NCBI GenBank assembly: GCA_049323895.1
Contig: JBMOKT010000006.1
Coordinates: 62,001-126,000 of the forward strand
Direction: 5' to 3'
Length of the DNA stretch: 64,000 nucleotides
DNA from: JBMOKT01 sp049323895
GTDB taxonomy: Bacteria > Bacillota > Peptococcia > Peptococcales > BICA1-8
This document shows, piece by piece, positions 52,397 to 60,718 of this stretch. Every line of letters starts with the position of its first letter. The first letter of the stretch is position 1. The notes beneath the pieces were generated by a model. That model did no database searches. It worked only from the letters and a program-made list of their open reading frames with translations, and was not told the DNA's origin. The position numbers and the translations under genes were made by a program.

Positions 52397-53269
52397 ATGA
52401 AACCCATTAATCCTTATTTTACTTTACTAATAGGAGTACTAGGAGTATCTAGTTCATCTATTCTAGTAAAATTCACAGCAGCACCGCCTGTAATAATTGC
52501 TGCCTACCGCATGCTCTTCACCTTTATTATGCTCCTGCCTTTTACCATAAAAAACAACCGCTCTGATTTTAAAACTTTTACAAGAAAGCAATACCTCTGG
52601 GCTTTTGTGTCTGGGCTTTTTTTGTCCCTGCATTTTGTCAGCTGGTTTGCTTCATTAAGATATACTTCAGTAGCCAGTTCAACGGTTTTAGTAGATACCC
52701 ACCCTATCTTTGTTATTATTATAAGCTTTATTCTTTGGAGGGAAATTCTCCCCATGAAGGCTTATATAGGTGTGCTAGTTGCCTTAGTAGGTACAATCAT
52801 TTTAAGCTGGGGTGATTTGCATTTAGGAATGGAATACTTAAAAGGTGATATCCTGGCTTTAATCGGAGCCTTTACCGTTGCGGGATACTATCTTTGCGGC
52901 AGATATCTAAGAAGGAATATGGATATTTTGCCTTATACAACCTTGGTCTATGGGTTTAGTGCCGTTATATTATTAGCCACGGTGGTTGTTGGTGATTTTC
53001 CCATGCTAGGTTATAGCACTAAAGATTATATTGTTTTTTTATGTTTAGCCTTTTTCTGCACAATTCTAGGTCATTCGGTATTAAACTGGGCTTTAAAGTA
53101 CCTGCCTACTGCCAGTGTTTCTGTCAGCGTTCTGGGTGAACCGGTTATCGCCTCTTTATTAGCCTTTTTCATTTTCCACGAAACTTTAACCCTACAGCAA
53201 ATGTCCGGCAGCGCCCTCATCTTAGGCGGTATCTATTATTTTGTTAAGTATCAGGCGAAACAGAGCTAG
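52397..53269 (+). CDS. EamA/DMT-family transporter
   Basis: The 290-residue membrane protein has ten hydrophobic helices arranged as two EamA repeats. Conserved features include SSSILVKF near the N terminus, SWFASLRYTSVASSTVLVDTHPIF in repeat one and LNWALKYLPTASVSVSVLGEPVIASL in repeat two. Members export amino acids or other metabolites; the substrate is unknown. ATG 52397 follows TTGGAGTG, and the in-frame GTG at 52388 lies in that site. The neighbouring aro operon on the other strand makes an aromatic metabolite possible but unproven. Confidence 0.9.
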   Translation: MKPINPYFTLLIGVLGVSSSSILVKFTAAPPVIIAAYRMLFTFIMLLPFTIKNNRSDFKTFTRKQYLWAFVSGLFLSLHFVSWFASLRYTSVASSTVLVDTHPIFVIIISFILWREILPMKAYIGVLVALVGTIILSWGDLHLGMEYLKGDILALIGAFTVAGYYLCGRYLRRNMDILPYTTLVYGFSAVILLATVVVGDFPMLGYSTKDYIVFLCLAFFCTILGHSVLNWALKYLPTASVSVSVLGEPVIASLLAFFIFHETLTLQQMSGSALILGGIYYFVKYQAKQS

Positions 53270-53288
53270 CATACTATATTTGCTATTC

Positions 53289-53376
53289 TGCAAGTCAGTT
53301 TGACAGCTATCTTGTTAACATGCATGTCAGTGTGATGGCTATAAAGCAAATCTGCATGACAGTGCGATAGTGCTAT
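53289..53376. repeat. three imperfect direct repeats of about 22 bp, 32-bp spacing
   Basis: TGCAAGTCAGTTTGACAGCT (53289 on), TGCATGTCAGTGTGATGGCT (53321 on) and TGCATGACAGTGCGATAGTG (53353 on) recur at exactly 32-bp steps, each followed closely by CTAT or TAT. A TAGCCATT heptad pair follows at about 53380-53400. Confidence 0.6.
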
Positions 53377-53401
53377 AGACTATTAGCCATTAGCCTCACT
53401 A

Positions 53402-53866
53402 TTAACAAGTAACTCCCTCTAAATTCTCAAGATACTTCCCTTTATTAAAATACGTCCCCCGGGCGACAGCTGCTTGCTCTCCTTGTTTGTTATTTAAAAC
53501 TGCCTCTGTCACAATTATTCTTTTGCCAAAACTGACTACTCTCCCAACAGCTGTTAAATTATCACTTTTGGCGATTGGCTTTAGGAAATTGATATTCATA
53601 TCAATAGTTACACTATAATGATTAAGTGTTCTGATAGCCATTCCCATAGCAGTATCGGCCAGTGAAAAGGCAACTCCGCCATGGGCAATACCTTGAGGGT
53701 TTAAGTGTTCATTTTGAATAGGTATCTCCATAATTGCCTGTCCAGGACTCAATTCTACTATGTACATATCTAAATGCTCATGAAAGGGACATTCATCATT
53801 AAGATTAATGAGCATTCCAAATAACCTGCAATCTAGTCCATTATTTTTAGGTTCTCTAAAAAACAA
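53402..53866 (-). CDS. PaaI-type hotdog-fold thioesterase
   Basis: The 154-residue protein contains the hotdog core NEHLNPQGIAHGGVAFSLADTAMGMAIRT, with the central helix and HGG motif of PaaI-like acyl-CoA thioesterases, then MNINFLKPIAKSDNLTAVGRVVSFGKRI. The substrate is not known; an aryl- or acyl-CoA is expected. The frame is open to 53923, but the only good ribosome binding site (AAGGAAG) points to TTG 53866, giving LFFREPKNNGLDCRLF after it. Confidence 0.85.
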   Translation of the reverse strand: MFFREPKNNGLDCRLFGMLINLNDECPFHEHLDMYIVELSPGQAIMEIPIQNEHLNPQGIAHGGVAFSLADTAMGMAIRTLNHYSVTIDMNINFLKPIAKSDNLTAVGRVVSFGKRIIVTEAVLNNKQGEQAAVARGTYFNKGKYLENLEGVTC

Positions 53867-54008
53867 TTTTTTCACTTCCTTTTTTTGCTTTTTTAAAAAA
53901 ATCAACCACTCTCGGATCACCAAACTGCAGAAAAGTTATTGGCTCAATTTACTATGAATTTTCTTTTTGGACCTGACCGACACTAAGTATAAAAAGGGGT
54001 GATTTTTA

Positions 54009-54122
54009 GTGCGTCGTGTAGACCCGGGTACTTTCAGTTTTCTACAGGTTGGCTGGTGGATCTGGCATACAATCGCCATAGCAGGCATATTTTTCCTTGG
54101 CAATAGGTTAGCGAGGGAATAG
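54009..54122 (+). CDS. 37-residue single-span membrane protein
   Basis: This short gene is easily missed. GTG 54009 lies six bases after AAGGGGTGA, and the product MRRVDPGTFSFLQVGWWIWH continues with a hydrophobic TIAIAGIFFLGNRLARE. Basic residues at both ends flank one membrane helix. A promoter-like TTGGAC/TATAAA pair lies upstream, and a clear terminator follows ten bases after the stop. The family was not recognised. The complete set of signals makes a real gene likely. Confidence 0.75.
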   Translation: MRRVDPGTFSFLQVGWWIWHTIAIAGIFFLGNRLARE

Positions 54123-54131
54123 TATTTACTT

Positions 54132-54160
54132 AAAACGGCACCCAAGGGTAGCCGTTTTTA
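54132..54160 (+). terminator. terminator of the 37-residue protein gene
   Basis: AAAACGGC (54132-54139) pairs with GCCGTTTT (54151-54158), with an inner CCC/GGG pairing in the loop, followed by TTATG. Confidence 0.75.
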
Positions 54161-54189
54161 TGTCCATGTTCTCCAGGAACTACAACTTT

Positions 54190-54792
54190 TTACCAATCAA
54201 TCAAAAACGACTTAATAATAGCCAAATATTCCCTGCTGTAATAATAGGGCTTTAAATAATCCACACTGTCGGAACTGATTCCGTAAGGTATTAGTCCTAC
54301 CCTGGAAGCCAGCATTTTTGCCCTAAGCATATGGAAATCACTGGTTATAATAATAACCTCTTTATTTTTTGTACCCTCTTCACGTTCTATAATGTTACTG
54401 GAAAACAGCATGTTTTCATAGGTGCTGGTAGATTTGTCCTCCAGCAGTATTCTTCCTTCATCAATACCATTTTTCATGAGGAACCTTTTCATGGCTTCTG
54501 CCTCGGTAATGTTTTCGCCAGGTCCCTGTCCCCCTGATACCACAACCTTTGTCTCAGGAAAAGCTTTTAAATATTCCAGGCTCTCGTTAAGACGGTGAAA
54601 AAGGGTTAAAGATAAATCTTCCCCCCACAGTCCGGCACCTAAGATAATTGCATAGTCTGTCTGAATTTTTTCCTGAGATTTTGCGTGGTACAAAATCATT
54701 CCTTCTATCACCAGGAAAGAAAGCAAACCTAAAATCAACATGTTTAAAATTATTTTCTTTATTTTAAATGCTAAGAATACTCTATTTAGCAT
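54190..54792 (-). CDS. YdcF/SanA-family DUF218 protein
   Basis: The 200-residue protein has an N-terminal membrane anchor (about 12-33) and a DUF218 domain with YAIILGAGLWGEDLSLTLFHRLNESLEYL, VVVSGGQGPGENITEAEAMKRFL, STSTYENMLFS and IIITSDFHMLRAKMLA. Relatives affect envelope permeability or enterobacterial envelope antigens, but no reaction is established here. Its start overlaps the YbaK gene stop by seven bases. Confidence 0.88.
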   Translation of the reverse strand: MLNRVFLAFKIKKIILNMLILGLLSFLVIEGMILYHAKSQEKIQTDYAIILGAGLWGEDLSLTLFHRLNESLEYLKAFPETKVVVSGGQGPGENITEAEAMKRFLMKNGIDEGRILLEDKSTSTYENMLFSSNIIEREEGTKNKEVIIITSDFHMLRAKMLASRVGLIPYGISSDSVDYLKPYYYSREYLAIIKSFLIDW

Positions 54793-55247
54793 ACAGTAAG
54801 ATACTGCCCCTGGGTAATCTCCAACAGCTGTTCCGCTGTAACGGGAACAGCTGATCCAGCATTACCAGCCGCGGCATATACCACTGAAAATCTGGAAATA
54901 GATTTATCTATAACTATTGGTATTTCATTCTTAAGGGCAAAGGGGCATACTCCTCCTGGCGGAAACCCTGTCACTTCTTCTACTTCATCAGCTTTAGCAA
55001 ATCTAAATTTATCACTGAAGTATTCCTTCAACTTTTTGGTATCCACTTTTTCATCGCCGCAAGTGACAACAAGAACATTAATCCTTTTTCCCACAAACAA
55101 TAAAGTCTTGGCAATCTGTGCCGGCTCTACCCCTAAGGCCTGAGCAGCTAATTCACAGGTTTGAGTCGCCCCCTCGGGAAACTCTATTACTTCTAACTTA
55201 GTCTTTTGTTTTTTTAGATATTCTTTAACCCGCTCAATAGGACTCAT
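54786..55247 (-). CDS. YbaK/ProX-family aminoacyl-tRNA deacylase
   Basis: The 153-residue protein belongs to the YbaK/EbsC editing family that hydrolyses mischarged tRNA in trans, for example Cys-tRNA(Pro). Seen are AQALGVEPAQIAKTLLFVGK with the conserved Lys, VVTCGDEKVDTKKLKEYF, EVEEVTGFPPGGVCPFAL and the C-terminal YAAAGNAGSAVPVTAEQLLEI. The amino acid edited is not deducible from sequence alone. Confidence 0.9.
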   Translation of the reverse strand: MSPIERVKEYLKKQKTKLEVIEFPEGATQTCELAAQALGVEPAQIAKTLLFVGKRINVLVVTCGDEKVDTKKLKEYFSDKFRFAKADEVEEVTGFPPGGVCPFALKNEIPIVIDKSISRFSVVYAAAGNAGSAVPVTAEQLLEITQGQYLTVC

Positions 55248-55261
55248 TATTATGAAACCTC

Positions 55262-55320
55262 CATATTAAGTGACTAGTGACTGGTGACTGATGACTAGAA
55301 AACCAGTGGCTAGTTGTTAG
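55262..55320. repeat. GTGACTA/TAGTGGC heptad array
   Basis: AGTGACT, AGTGACT, GGTGACT and GATGACT follow each other, then CAGTGGC and TAGTTGT. It lies in the gap between the YbaK gene and the MutM-like gene. Confidence 0.7.
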
Positions 55321-55369
55321 GCAAAATATTTACTTGTGACTATCCAGATAATGGCCAGCCACAGATGGA

Positions 55370-55490
55370 CACGGATAAACACGGATAAACAGCGTGACAC
55401 CATGAAATTATAGCTTACTCGACGTGCCACGATGAATGGCAATTATTAGGATGTGCTACCGTGACACTGAAACTAAGATTTTAAAAATGT
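55370..55490. repeat. ACACGGATAA tandem and GTGCCACGATGAA-type repeats
   Basis: ACACGGATAA is repeated directly twice at about 55369-55388. Three looser CGTGnCACnnTGAA blocks follow. One of them (55428-55447) shares CACG-TGAA-TGGCAATTATT with 11959-11979, 43 kb away. Confidence 0.6.
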
Positions 55491-55513
55491 TTTAACGGTG
55501 ACACGTAAGGTTT

Positions 55514-56326
55514 TTATTTCTGGCATGTGGGGCAGTAAAAACTCTTCTTGCCGGAAATCGACGTTAGAATTATGGTGTCTTGGCAATTTAAGCACCGTTG
55601 CCCAGCTCGGTCATAAACCCTCAATAAGTTATTATAGCCACCTGTTAATTTATCATTTCTATAAAAAGGCTTATCCATATACCCGCCGTTGGTGATTGCC
55701 TCATTTAGTATATCAGGGATAGCTTTATACAATCTATTAACTTCATCCATGTTAAGCTCATTGGCTTTCCTCCCTGGCATTATCCCCGCTGCAAAAAGTA
55801 TCTCATCAGAATAACAGTTGCCTATGCCTGCAATAAATTCCTGGTCTGTCAAAAGGGGTTTTATTGCACCTTTTCTCTGGGCAAGCTTCTCTCTAAACCA
55901 GTCCAAAGTAAAGTACTGACTTAAAGGTTCCGGACCAAGCTTGGCAAATAATCCATCCATCTCTCCTTCGGTAAGTACATGAAGCCATCCTAAACGAAGG
56001 TTAATAAAATAAAGGCTGTTGCCATCCAAGAATTTAAAAATTACTGAGCCGCGGGTACCAATCTTTTCACCTGACTGGGCAAAATAAATCCTGCCGCCCA
56101 ACATAAGATGTCCCACCAAATAATAACCATTTCCTAAAGTAAGAATGATATGTTTAGCCCTTCTGCTGACAAATACAATCAACTGTTCATTTACCAAATC
56201 AACAAAGATTTCCGGGTTCACATTAATACTTTTTTCCCGATTAATAGTTATTTCCTTAATTTTTTTATGTACCACAGTTTCACTTAACTGTTTCTTATAT
56301 ACTTCCATTTCCGGTATTTCCGGCAT
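55514..56326 (-). CDS. mutM: formamidopyrimidine-DNA glycosylase family protein
   Basis: Fpg/MutM proteins remove oxidised bases. The 270-residue protein begins MPEIPEMEVYKKQL with catalytic Pro2 and Glu3. The beta-clamp Lys region is RRAKHIILTLGN. The helix-two-turn-helix is QEFIAGIGNCYSDEILFAAGI, and a C-terminal zinc finger has CLNCQ and CPTCQ. The zinc-finger Arg region reads GKKSFYCP. PEIPEME rather than PELPEVE suggests a diverged member; it could be a related Fpg/Nei subgroup. Confidence 0.88.
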   Translation of the reverse strand: MPEIPEMEVYKKQLSETVVHKKIKEITINREKSINVNPEIFVDLVNEQLIVFVSRRAKHIILTLGNGYYLVGHLMLGGRIYFAQSGEKIGTRGSVIFKFLDGNSLYFINLRLGWLHVLTEGEMDGLFAKLGPEPLSQYFTLDWFREKLAQRKGAIKPLLTDQEFIAGIGNCYSDEILFAAGIMPGRKANELNMDEVNRLYKAIPDILNEAITNGGYMDKPFYRNDKLTGGYNNLLRVYDRAGQRCLNCQDTIILTSISGKKSFYCPTCQK

Positions 56327-56375
56327 TGTAAATCCTCCAAACTATACTGTTTATACATTATTACAAATCCCTTGT

Positions 56376-57575
56376 TTAGAAATATCCAAATTCGTCTTTT
56401 TCTTTATCTCTGACTATAATATACTCTGTAGAGTTTACGGCATCTTCCACTAACTCCTGAACCGAAAGTTTAGCCTCTTCTTTTTCACATGCTTCCACCT
56501 TGGGTTTAGTCTTTGGTTCTTGAGGTAAAAAAACCGTACAGCAGTCTTCATAGGGGCGGATAGAAATATCATAAGTATCAATTTTCCTGGAAAGCTCCAT
56601 TATCTGTTCCTTATCCATGGTCACTAAGGGTCTAATGATGGGAAGATTTGTAACGTTATTAATTGTATGCATGCTTTCGATAGTTTGACTTGCCACCTGT
56701 CCTAAGCTTTCACCGGTTATCAATGCCATGGCATTCCTATTAGCTGCAATCCTTTCAGCAATCCGCAGCATAAATCTTCGCATGAGTGTTATCCATAAAC
56801 TATCATAACAATTAGCACTTATTGCCTCTTGGATTTTCGTAAAAGGAACAATATGGACCCCAATTTTCCCAGGATACTGGGCTAATACCTTTGCTAAGTC
56901 TAAGACCTTTTCTTTGGCCCTCTCGCTGGTATAGGGATAGCTGTAAAAATGTATAGACTCAATTTCTACTCCCCTCTTCATGGTTAACCAACCGGCTACG
57001 GGACTGTCAATGCCACCCGATAATAACAGCAGACCCTTGCCTCCAGTTCCCAGAGGAAGTCCCCCTAAACCCATATACTTTTTGGTGTAGACATAAGCTG
57101 CTTCGTCTCTCAGTTCTACCGAGATATCTACCTCAGGCTTATGTAAATCAACCTTTAACCCCTCTATGTTTTTTAGGATAAAAGCTCCTATCTCTTTTTG
57201 CGCATCTGGCGATTTAACGGGGAACCTTTTATTAGGTCTGCGGGCAGTTACCCGAAAGGTTTCAGGTTTTTTCTCCAGAGAATTAAATTCTCCTAATGCA
57301 ACCTCTTTTATTTCTTCCATATCAAGTGCAGTCTTTCTTACAGGACTAAAAGAAAGAACGCCAAACACCTTAGCCAAAGGCTGGTAGTATTTTTCGGGGT
57401 TTTCGCCGTTTAACCTTAAAAAAAGCCTGCCTTTTTCTATATCCAAAAAGACTTTTTCCCCATAAAACCTGCTAATCATCTGTTGGATATTTTTTACCAG
57501 CCTTTTGACAAATATTTTTTGATTTCTTCCTTTTAGAGAAAGTTCTCCATATCTAATCAAGATATGGTCATACAT
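56376..57575 (-). CDS. thiI: tRNA 4-thiouridine synthase ThiI
   Basis: ThiI adenylates U8 of tRNA and inserts sulfur, and in many bacteria also feeds thiazole synthesis. The 399-residue protein has an N-terminal ferredoxin-like and THUMP region (about 1-165). The PP-loop SGGIDSP is at 186-192, followed by SLGQVASQTIESM. There is no C-terminal rhodanese domain, as in most Firmicutes. ATG 57575 after GGGGTGATTTT is used, four bases past the cysteine desulfurase stop. Confidence 0.95.
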   Translation of the reverse strand: MYDHILIRYGELSLKGRNQKIFVKRLVKNIQQMISRFYGEKVFLDIEKGRLFLRLNGENPEKYYQPLAKVFGVLSFSPVRKTALDMEEIKEVALGEFNSLEKKPETFRVTARRPNKRFPVKSPDAQKEIGAFILKNIEGLKVDLHKPEVDISVELRDEAAYVYTKKYMGLGGLPLGTGGKGLLLLSGGIDSPVAGWLTMKRGVEIESIHFYSYPYTSERAKEKVLDLAKVLAQYPGKIGVHIVPFTKIQEAISANCYDSLWITLMRRFMLRIAERIAANRNAMALITGESLGQVASQTIESMHTINNVTNLPIIRPLVTMDKEQIMELSRKIDTYDISIRPYEDCCTVFLPQEPKTKPKVEACEKEEAKLSVQELVEDAVNSTEYIIVRDKEKDEFGYF

Positions 57576-57579
57576 AAAA

Positions 57580-58722
57580 TCACCCCACATTTTTCAACTC
57601 ACTATAAACCTTGCCCAAGCTCTTTACAAAATAATCTATATGATTTTCTTCGGTATCATAGGAGAAGCTCACCCTTATTGAACCTGAGCTGATATTTCTA
57701 TCTATGCCCATGGCATTAAGAACAGGACTTGTAAAGTCTTTTTTCGAGGAACAGGCAGAACCTGTTGAGACAAAAACCCCTTGCTCCTCTAAAGCATGGA
57801 CCAATACCTCCCCTTTCAGCCCGGGAATGCTTACATTCAGGATATAGGGGGATCCTTTGTCTTCAGGGCTGTTAATGATTATTTCTTGTATATTTTGTCT
57901 TAATAGATTAATACATTTCTTTCTTAATTGAATTATTTTTCCACCGTTTTCGACAAATATTTCCCGGGCAATCTGACAAGATTTTGCAAAACCAACTATT
58001 CCCGGAAGGTTTTCGGTACCGGACCTTAGTCCACCCTCCTGCCCACCACCAGCTAATAAGGGTATGGGCTTCACCCCATCTCTAACATAAACTGCCCCTA
58101 CCCCTTTGGGACCATTAATTTTATGACCAGAGATAGTATAAATATCAACTCCCCAGTCTTTAAGTTTTAAGGGAACCTTGGCAAAGCCTTGTACACCGTC
58201 CGCATGGAAAATAATCTTGGGATAATTTCTTAATATCCTGCCAATTTTATCTAGGGGTTGGATAGAACCAACCTCATTATTTACGTGCATTACACTGACT
58301 AAAATCGTATCATTTCTTATACTGTTAACTAATTCATTTATATTTATCAATCCCCAATTATTTACTTCCAGATAAGTAACCGAAAATCCCATATTCTCCA
58401 ATTGCCTGCAAGCTGCAATCACAGCCGGATGCTCTATTTTGGTTGTAATAATATGTTGTCCTCTATTCTGGTAGGCAAAGGCAGTGCCTTTTATGGCCAG
58501 ATTATCCCCCTCAGTTCCGCCAGAGGTGAAAATAATCTCATTTTCCCCCACCCCTAAAGTACTGGCGGCAATCTGCCTGGATCTACGTAACAGCCTTTCT
58601 GCTTCAAGACCGATCTTGTGAAGGGATGAAGGATTCCCAAAGTGTTTCTCTAAGACATCAGTCATAACTTTCAAAACCTGGGGATGGATGGGAGTAGTAG
58701 CACAATTGTCTAAGTAAAGCAT
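57580..58722 (-). CDS. cysteine desulfurase (NifS/IscS family)
   Basis: The PLP enzyme takes sulfur from cysteine. The 380-residue protein has LDNCATTPIHPQVL, FTSGGTEGDNLAIKG, the PLP Lys201 in SGHKINGPKGVG, and the active Cys324 in STGSACSSKKD. It lies four bases before thiI, so its main job is probably sulfur delivery for tRNA thiolation, as with NifZ-ThiI pairs. No iscU-like scaffold gene is adjacent. Confidence 0.94.
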   Translation of the reverse strand: MLYLDNCATTPIHPQVLKVMTDVLEKHFGNPSSLHKIGLEAERLLRRSRQIAASTLGVGENEIIFTSGGTEGDNLAIKGTAFAYQNRGQHIITTKIEHPAVIAACRQLENMGFSVTYLEVNNWGLININELVNSIRNDTILVSVMHVNNEVGSIQPLDKIGRILRNYPKIIFHADGVQGFAKVPLKLKDWGVDIYTISGHKINGPKGVGAVYVRDGVKPIPLLAGGGQEGGLRSGTENLPGIVGFAKSCQIAREIFVENGGKIIQLRKKCINLLRQNIQEIIINSPEDKGSPYILNVSIPGLKGEVLVHALEEQGVFVSTGSACSSKKDFTSPVLNAMGIDRNISSGSIRVSFSYDTEENHIDYFVKSLGKVYSELKNVG

Positions 58723-58750
58723 CTAATCCCCCCTGCTTATTTTCAATAAT

Positions 58751-60157
58751 TTAAGATTTTTTGCCTTTAATTTTTTTGGGATAAGGTTTGCGGTTCCTAT
58801 CCTCTCTATAGGGTCTTTTTTTCTGATTTTTTGGAGAATATGCAGGGGCTGAAAAGAATACATTGTCATCCTGATAATTATCCATTTCCCCGCCAATTAA
58901 CTTCAGAGCTGCTGCTAAAAGGCTAATTGAATCATATTCGTTCATCATTTGTTCAGCGAGATATCTATACTCCCCAAAGGTTCCATTATCGATAAGCGCT
59001 GTTACCTTTGAAGCTACTACCTTCTGTCTTTCTTTTTTTACCTCGGCTAGGGTGGGCAACTGCTGCCTTGTTATCTTTCTCTTGATGGTCCTTTCGATAT
59101 TGCGAAGATGACCAAATTCTCTCGGTTCTACGAAAGTAACAGCTAATCCTGTTTGACCAGCTCGACCTGTCCGTCCTATGCGGTGCACATAACTGTCAAT
59201 ATCTAAAGGTATATCATAGTTATATACATGGGTTACTCCCGTAATATCAAGCCCTCTTGCTGCTACATCAGTTGCCACTAAAATTTCTATCTGTTTATTT
59301 CGGAACTTACTCATAACCGAATCCCTTTGTCTTTGGCTAAGGTCCCCGTGTATACCTTCAGCTAAGTAACCCCGTTTTTGCAAGGAATCTGTTAACTCGT
59401 CCACCCTTTTTTTAGTCCTGTTAAAAACTAAACCTAACTCAGGTGTTTGCAAATCCAACAAGCGCGATAAAGCATCTAGTTTTTGCCTTTCTAAGACCTC
59501 ATAGAAATGCTGCTCTATTTGAGGAACCGTCATCTCCTGACTTTCCACCTTGACTAACCGGGGGTTATTCATAAATCTATTGGCTAGTAGCTCTATCTCA
59601 CGTTTCATTGTTGCGGAAAACATCATTGTCTGCCTTTCCGTAGGACACTCGCCCAGAATCTTTTCTATATCCTCCAGAAATCCCATGTTTAACATTTCAT
59701 CTGCCTCATCCAGCACAACAATCCTGAGGTTATTTAGCTTAACTGTTCTTCTATCCATATGATCCATTAAACGCCCTGGTGTGGCGATAATTATTTGGGG
59801 CTTTTTCTTTAAAGCCTTAATCTGTCGGTCAATATCCTGTCCTCCATAGATAGGAAGGGCTGTTTTACCTGTATTTTTACCAATTTTGGCTAATTCCTCT
59901 GCAACCTGAATACAAAGCTCCCGGGTAGGTGTAAGTATCAGTCCTTGTACAGAGGGTTCGTCCGTCACTACTTCTAAAACAGGTATTGCAAATGCTGCAG
60001 TTTTCCCTGTTCCTGTTTGTGCTTGTCCAATTACATCGTTGCCCTCTAAAGCTATGGGGATTGCTTTCCCCTGAATTGGGGTCGTTTGCTCAAATCCCAT
60101 ATCCTCTATGGCTGAGAGTATCTTTTTACTTATTGCTAATTCATTAAAAGTTAACAT
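58751..60157 (-). CDS. DEAD-box ATP-dependent RNA helicase
   Basis: The 468-residue protein has the full helicase motif set: Q motif near TTPIQGKAIP, AQTGTGKT (46-53), PTRELCIQ, TPGRL, VLDEADEML, FSATM, and HRIGRTGRAGQTG. The C terminus is a 60-residue basic tail ending KKRPYREDRNRKPYPKKIKGKKS, as in CshA/DeaD-like cold-shock helicases. A role in mRNA decay or ribosome assembly is inferred from the family. Confidence 0.94.
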   Translation of the reverse strand: MLTFNELAISKKILSAIEDMGFEQTTPIQGKAIPIALEGNDVIGQAQTGTGKTAAFAIPVLEVVTDEPSVQGLILTPTRELCIQVAEELAKIGKNTGKTALPIYGGQDIDRQIKALKKKPQIIIATPGRLMDHMDRRTVKLNNLRIVVLDEADEMLNMGFLEDIEKILGECPTERQTMMFSATMKREIELLANRFMNNPRLVKVESQEMTVPQIEQHFYEVLERQKLDALSRLLDLQTPELGLVFNRTKKRVDELTDSLQKRGYLAEGIHGDLSQRQRDSVMSKFRNKQIEILVATDVAARGLDITGVTHVYNYDIPLDIDSYVHRIGRTGRAGQTGLAVTFVEPREFGHLRNIERTIKRKITRQQLPTLAEVKKERQKVVASKVTALIDNGTFGEYRYLAEQMMNEYDSISLLAAALKLIGGEMDNYQDDNVFFSAPAYSPKNQKKRPYREDRNRKPYPKKIKGKKS

Positions 60158-60183
60158 ATTTCATTCCTCCTTTTTTTCCATAA

Positions 60184-60640
60184 AACTTTACATTTCTTCT
60201 GCAACTTTTCTAGCTATATTTACAGCCTCGACAACTGTTCTGGCACCTGTAACCACATCACATCACCTGAGGCAAATACACCTTCCTTTGTAGTCTGCCC
60301 CAGAGAATCAGTCTTTAAGAGACCCTTTAAGGTAATTTCTAAATCTTTTGAAGTGGAAACCAATATTTTGCCCGAGGTCCTTGACCTATGGATATAATAG
60401 TGCTGTCAGAGGCGATAAAATCCCTTTCTGAAGACTGGGTGTCTTTTGTATTTAAATCCTCTACTTTTAATACTGACCAACCAATGTATTATACCTGATT
60501 GTTACTCCTAATTCTACCAGTTTTTCCGTTAGTAAATCCAATATAAACTTAGGCAGCCTGAAATCGGGAATTCCATAGCGCAGTACTCCCCCGATTTTAT
60601 CGTTTTCTTTTAAATATTTTTGAGCTTCTTTTAGCATTAG
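60184..60640 (-). pseudogene. decayed NADPH-dependent glutamate synthase small-subunit-type gene
   Basis: The minus strand still encodes fragments of a GltD-like flavin/NAD oxidoreductase: KIGGVLRYGIPDFRLPK, then after a large internal deletion DSTIISIGQGPRA, LEITLKGLLKTDSLGQTTKEG, and VFASGDV with VVTGARTVVEAVNIARK. The frame is broken by a 1-nt shift after GQGPRA. It is broken again by a tandem duplication of GATGT within the GD(V)VTGA motif. The N-terminal iron-sulfur half is absent. No intact copy lies in the window. Confidence 0.88.
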
Positions 60641-60691
60641 GATTCAACCCCAAAGATAATATAGCAATTATTATTTTCCCCCAGTTTTCAA

Positions 60692-60718
60692 AAAAAATAG
60701 GCGGGTATCCGCCTATTT
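60692..60718 (-). terminator. intrinsic terminator overlapping the SLH protein stop codon
   Basis: AAATAGGCGG (60695-60704) pairs with CCGCCTATTT (60709-60718). On the minus strand the stem continues into about seven T residues. The stop codon is part of the stem. Confidence 0.88.

Noticed and set aside
53289..53376. CRISPR array with three repeats
   Set aside because: The copies differ at many positions, the spacers would be about 10 bp, and there are no cas genes.
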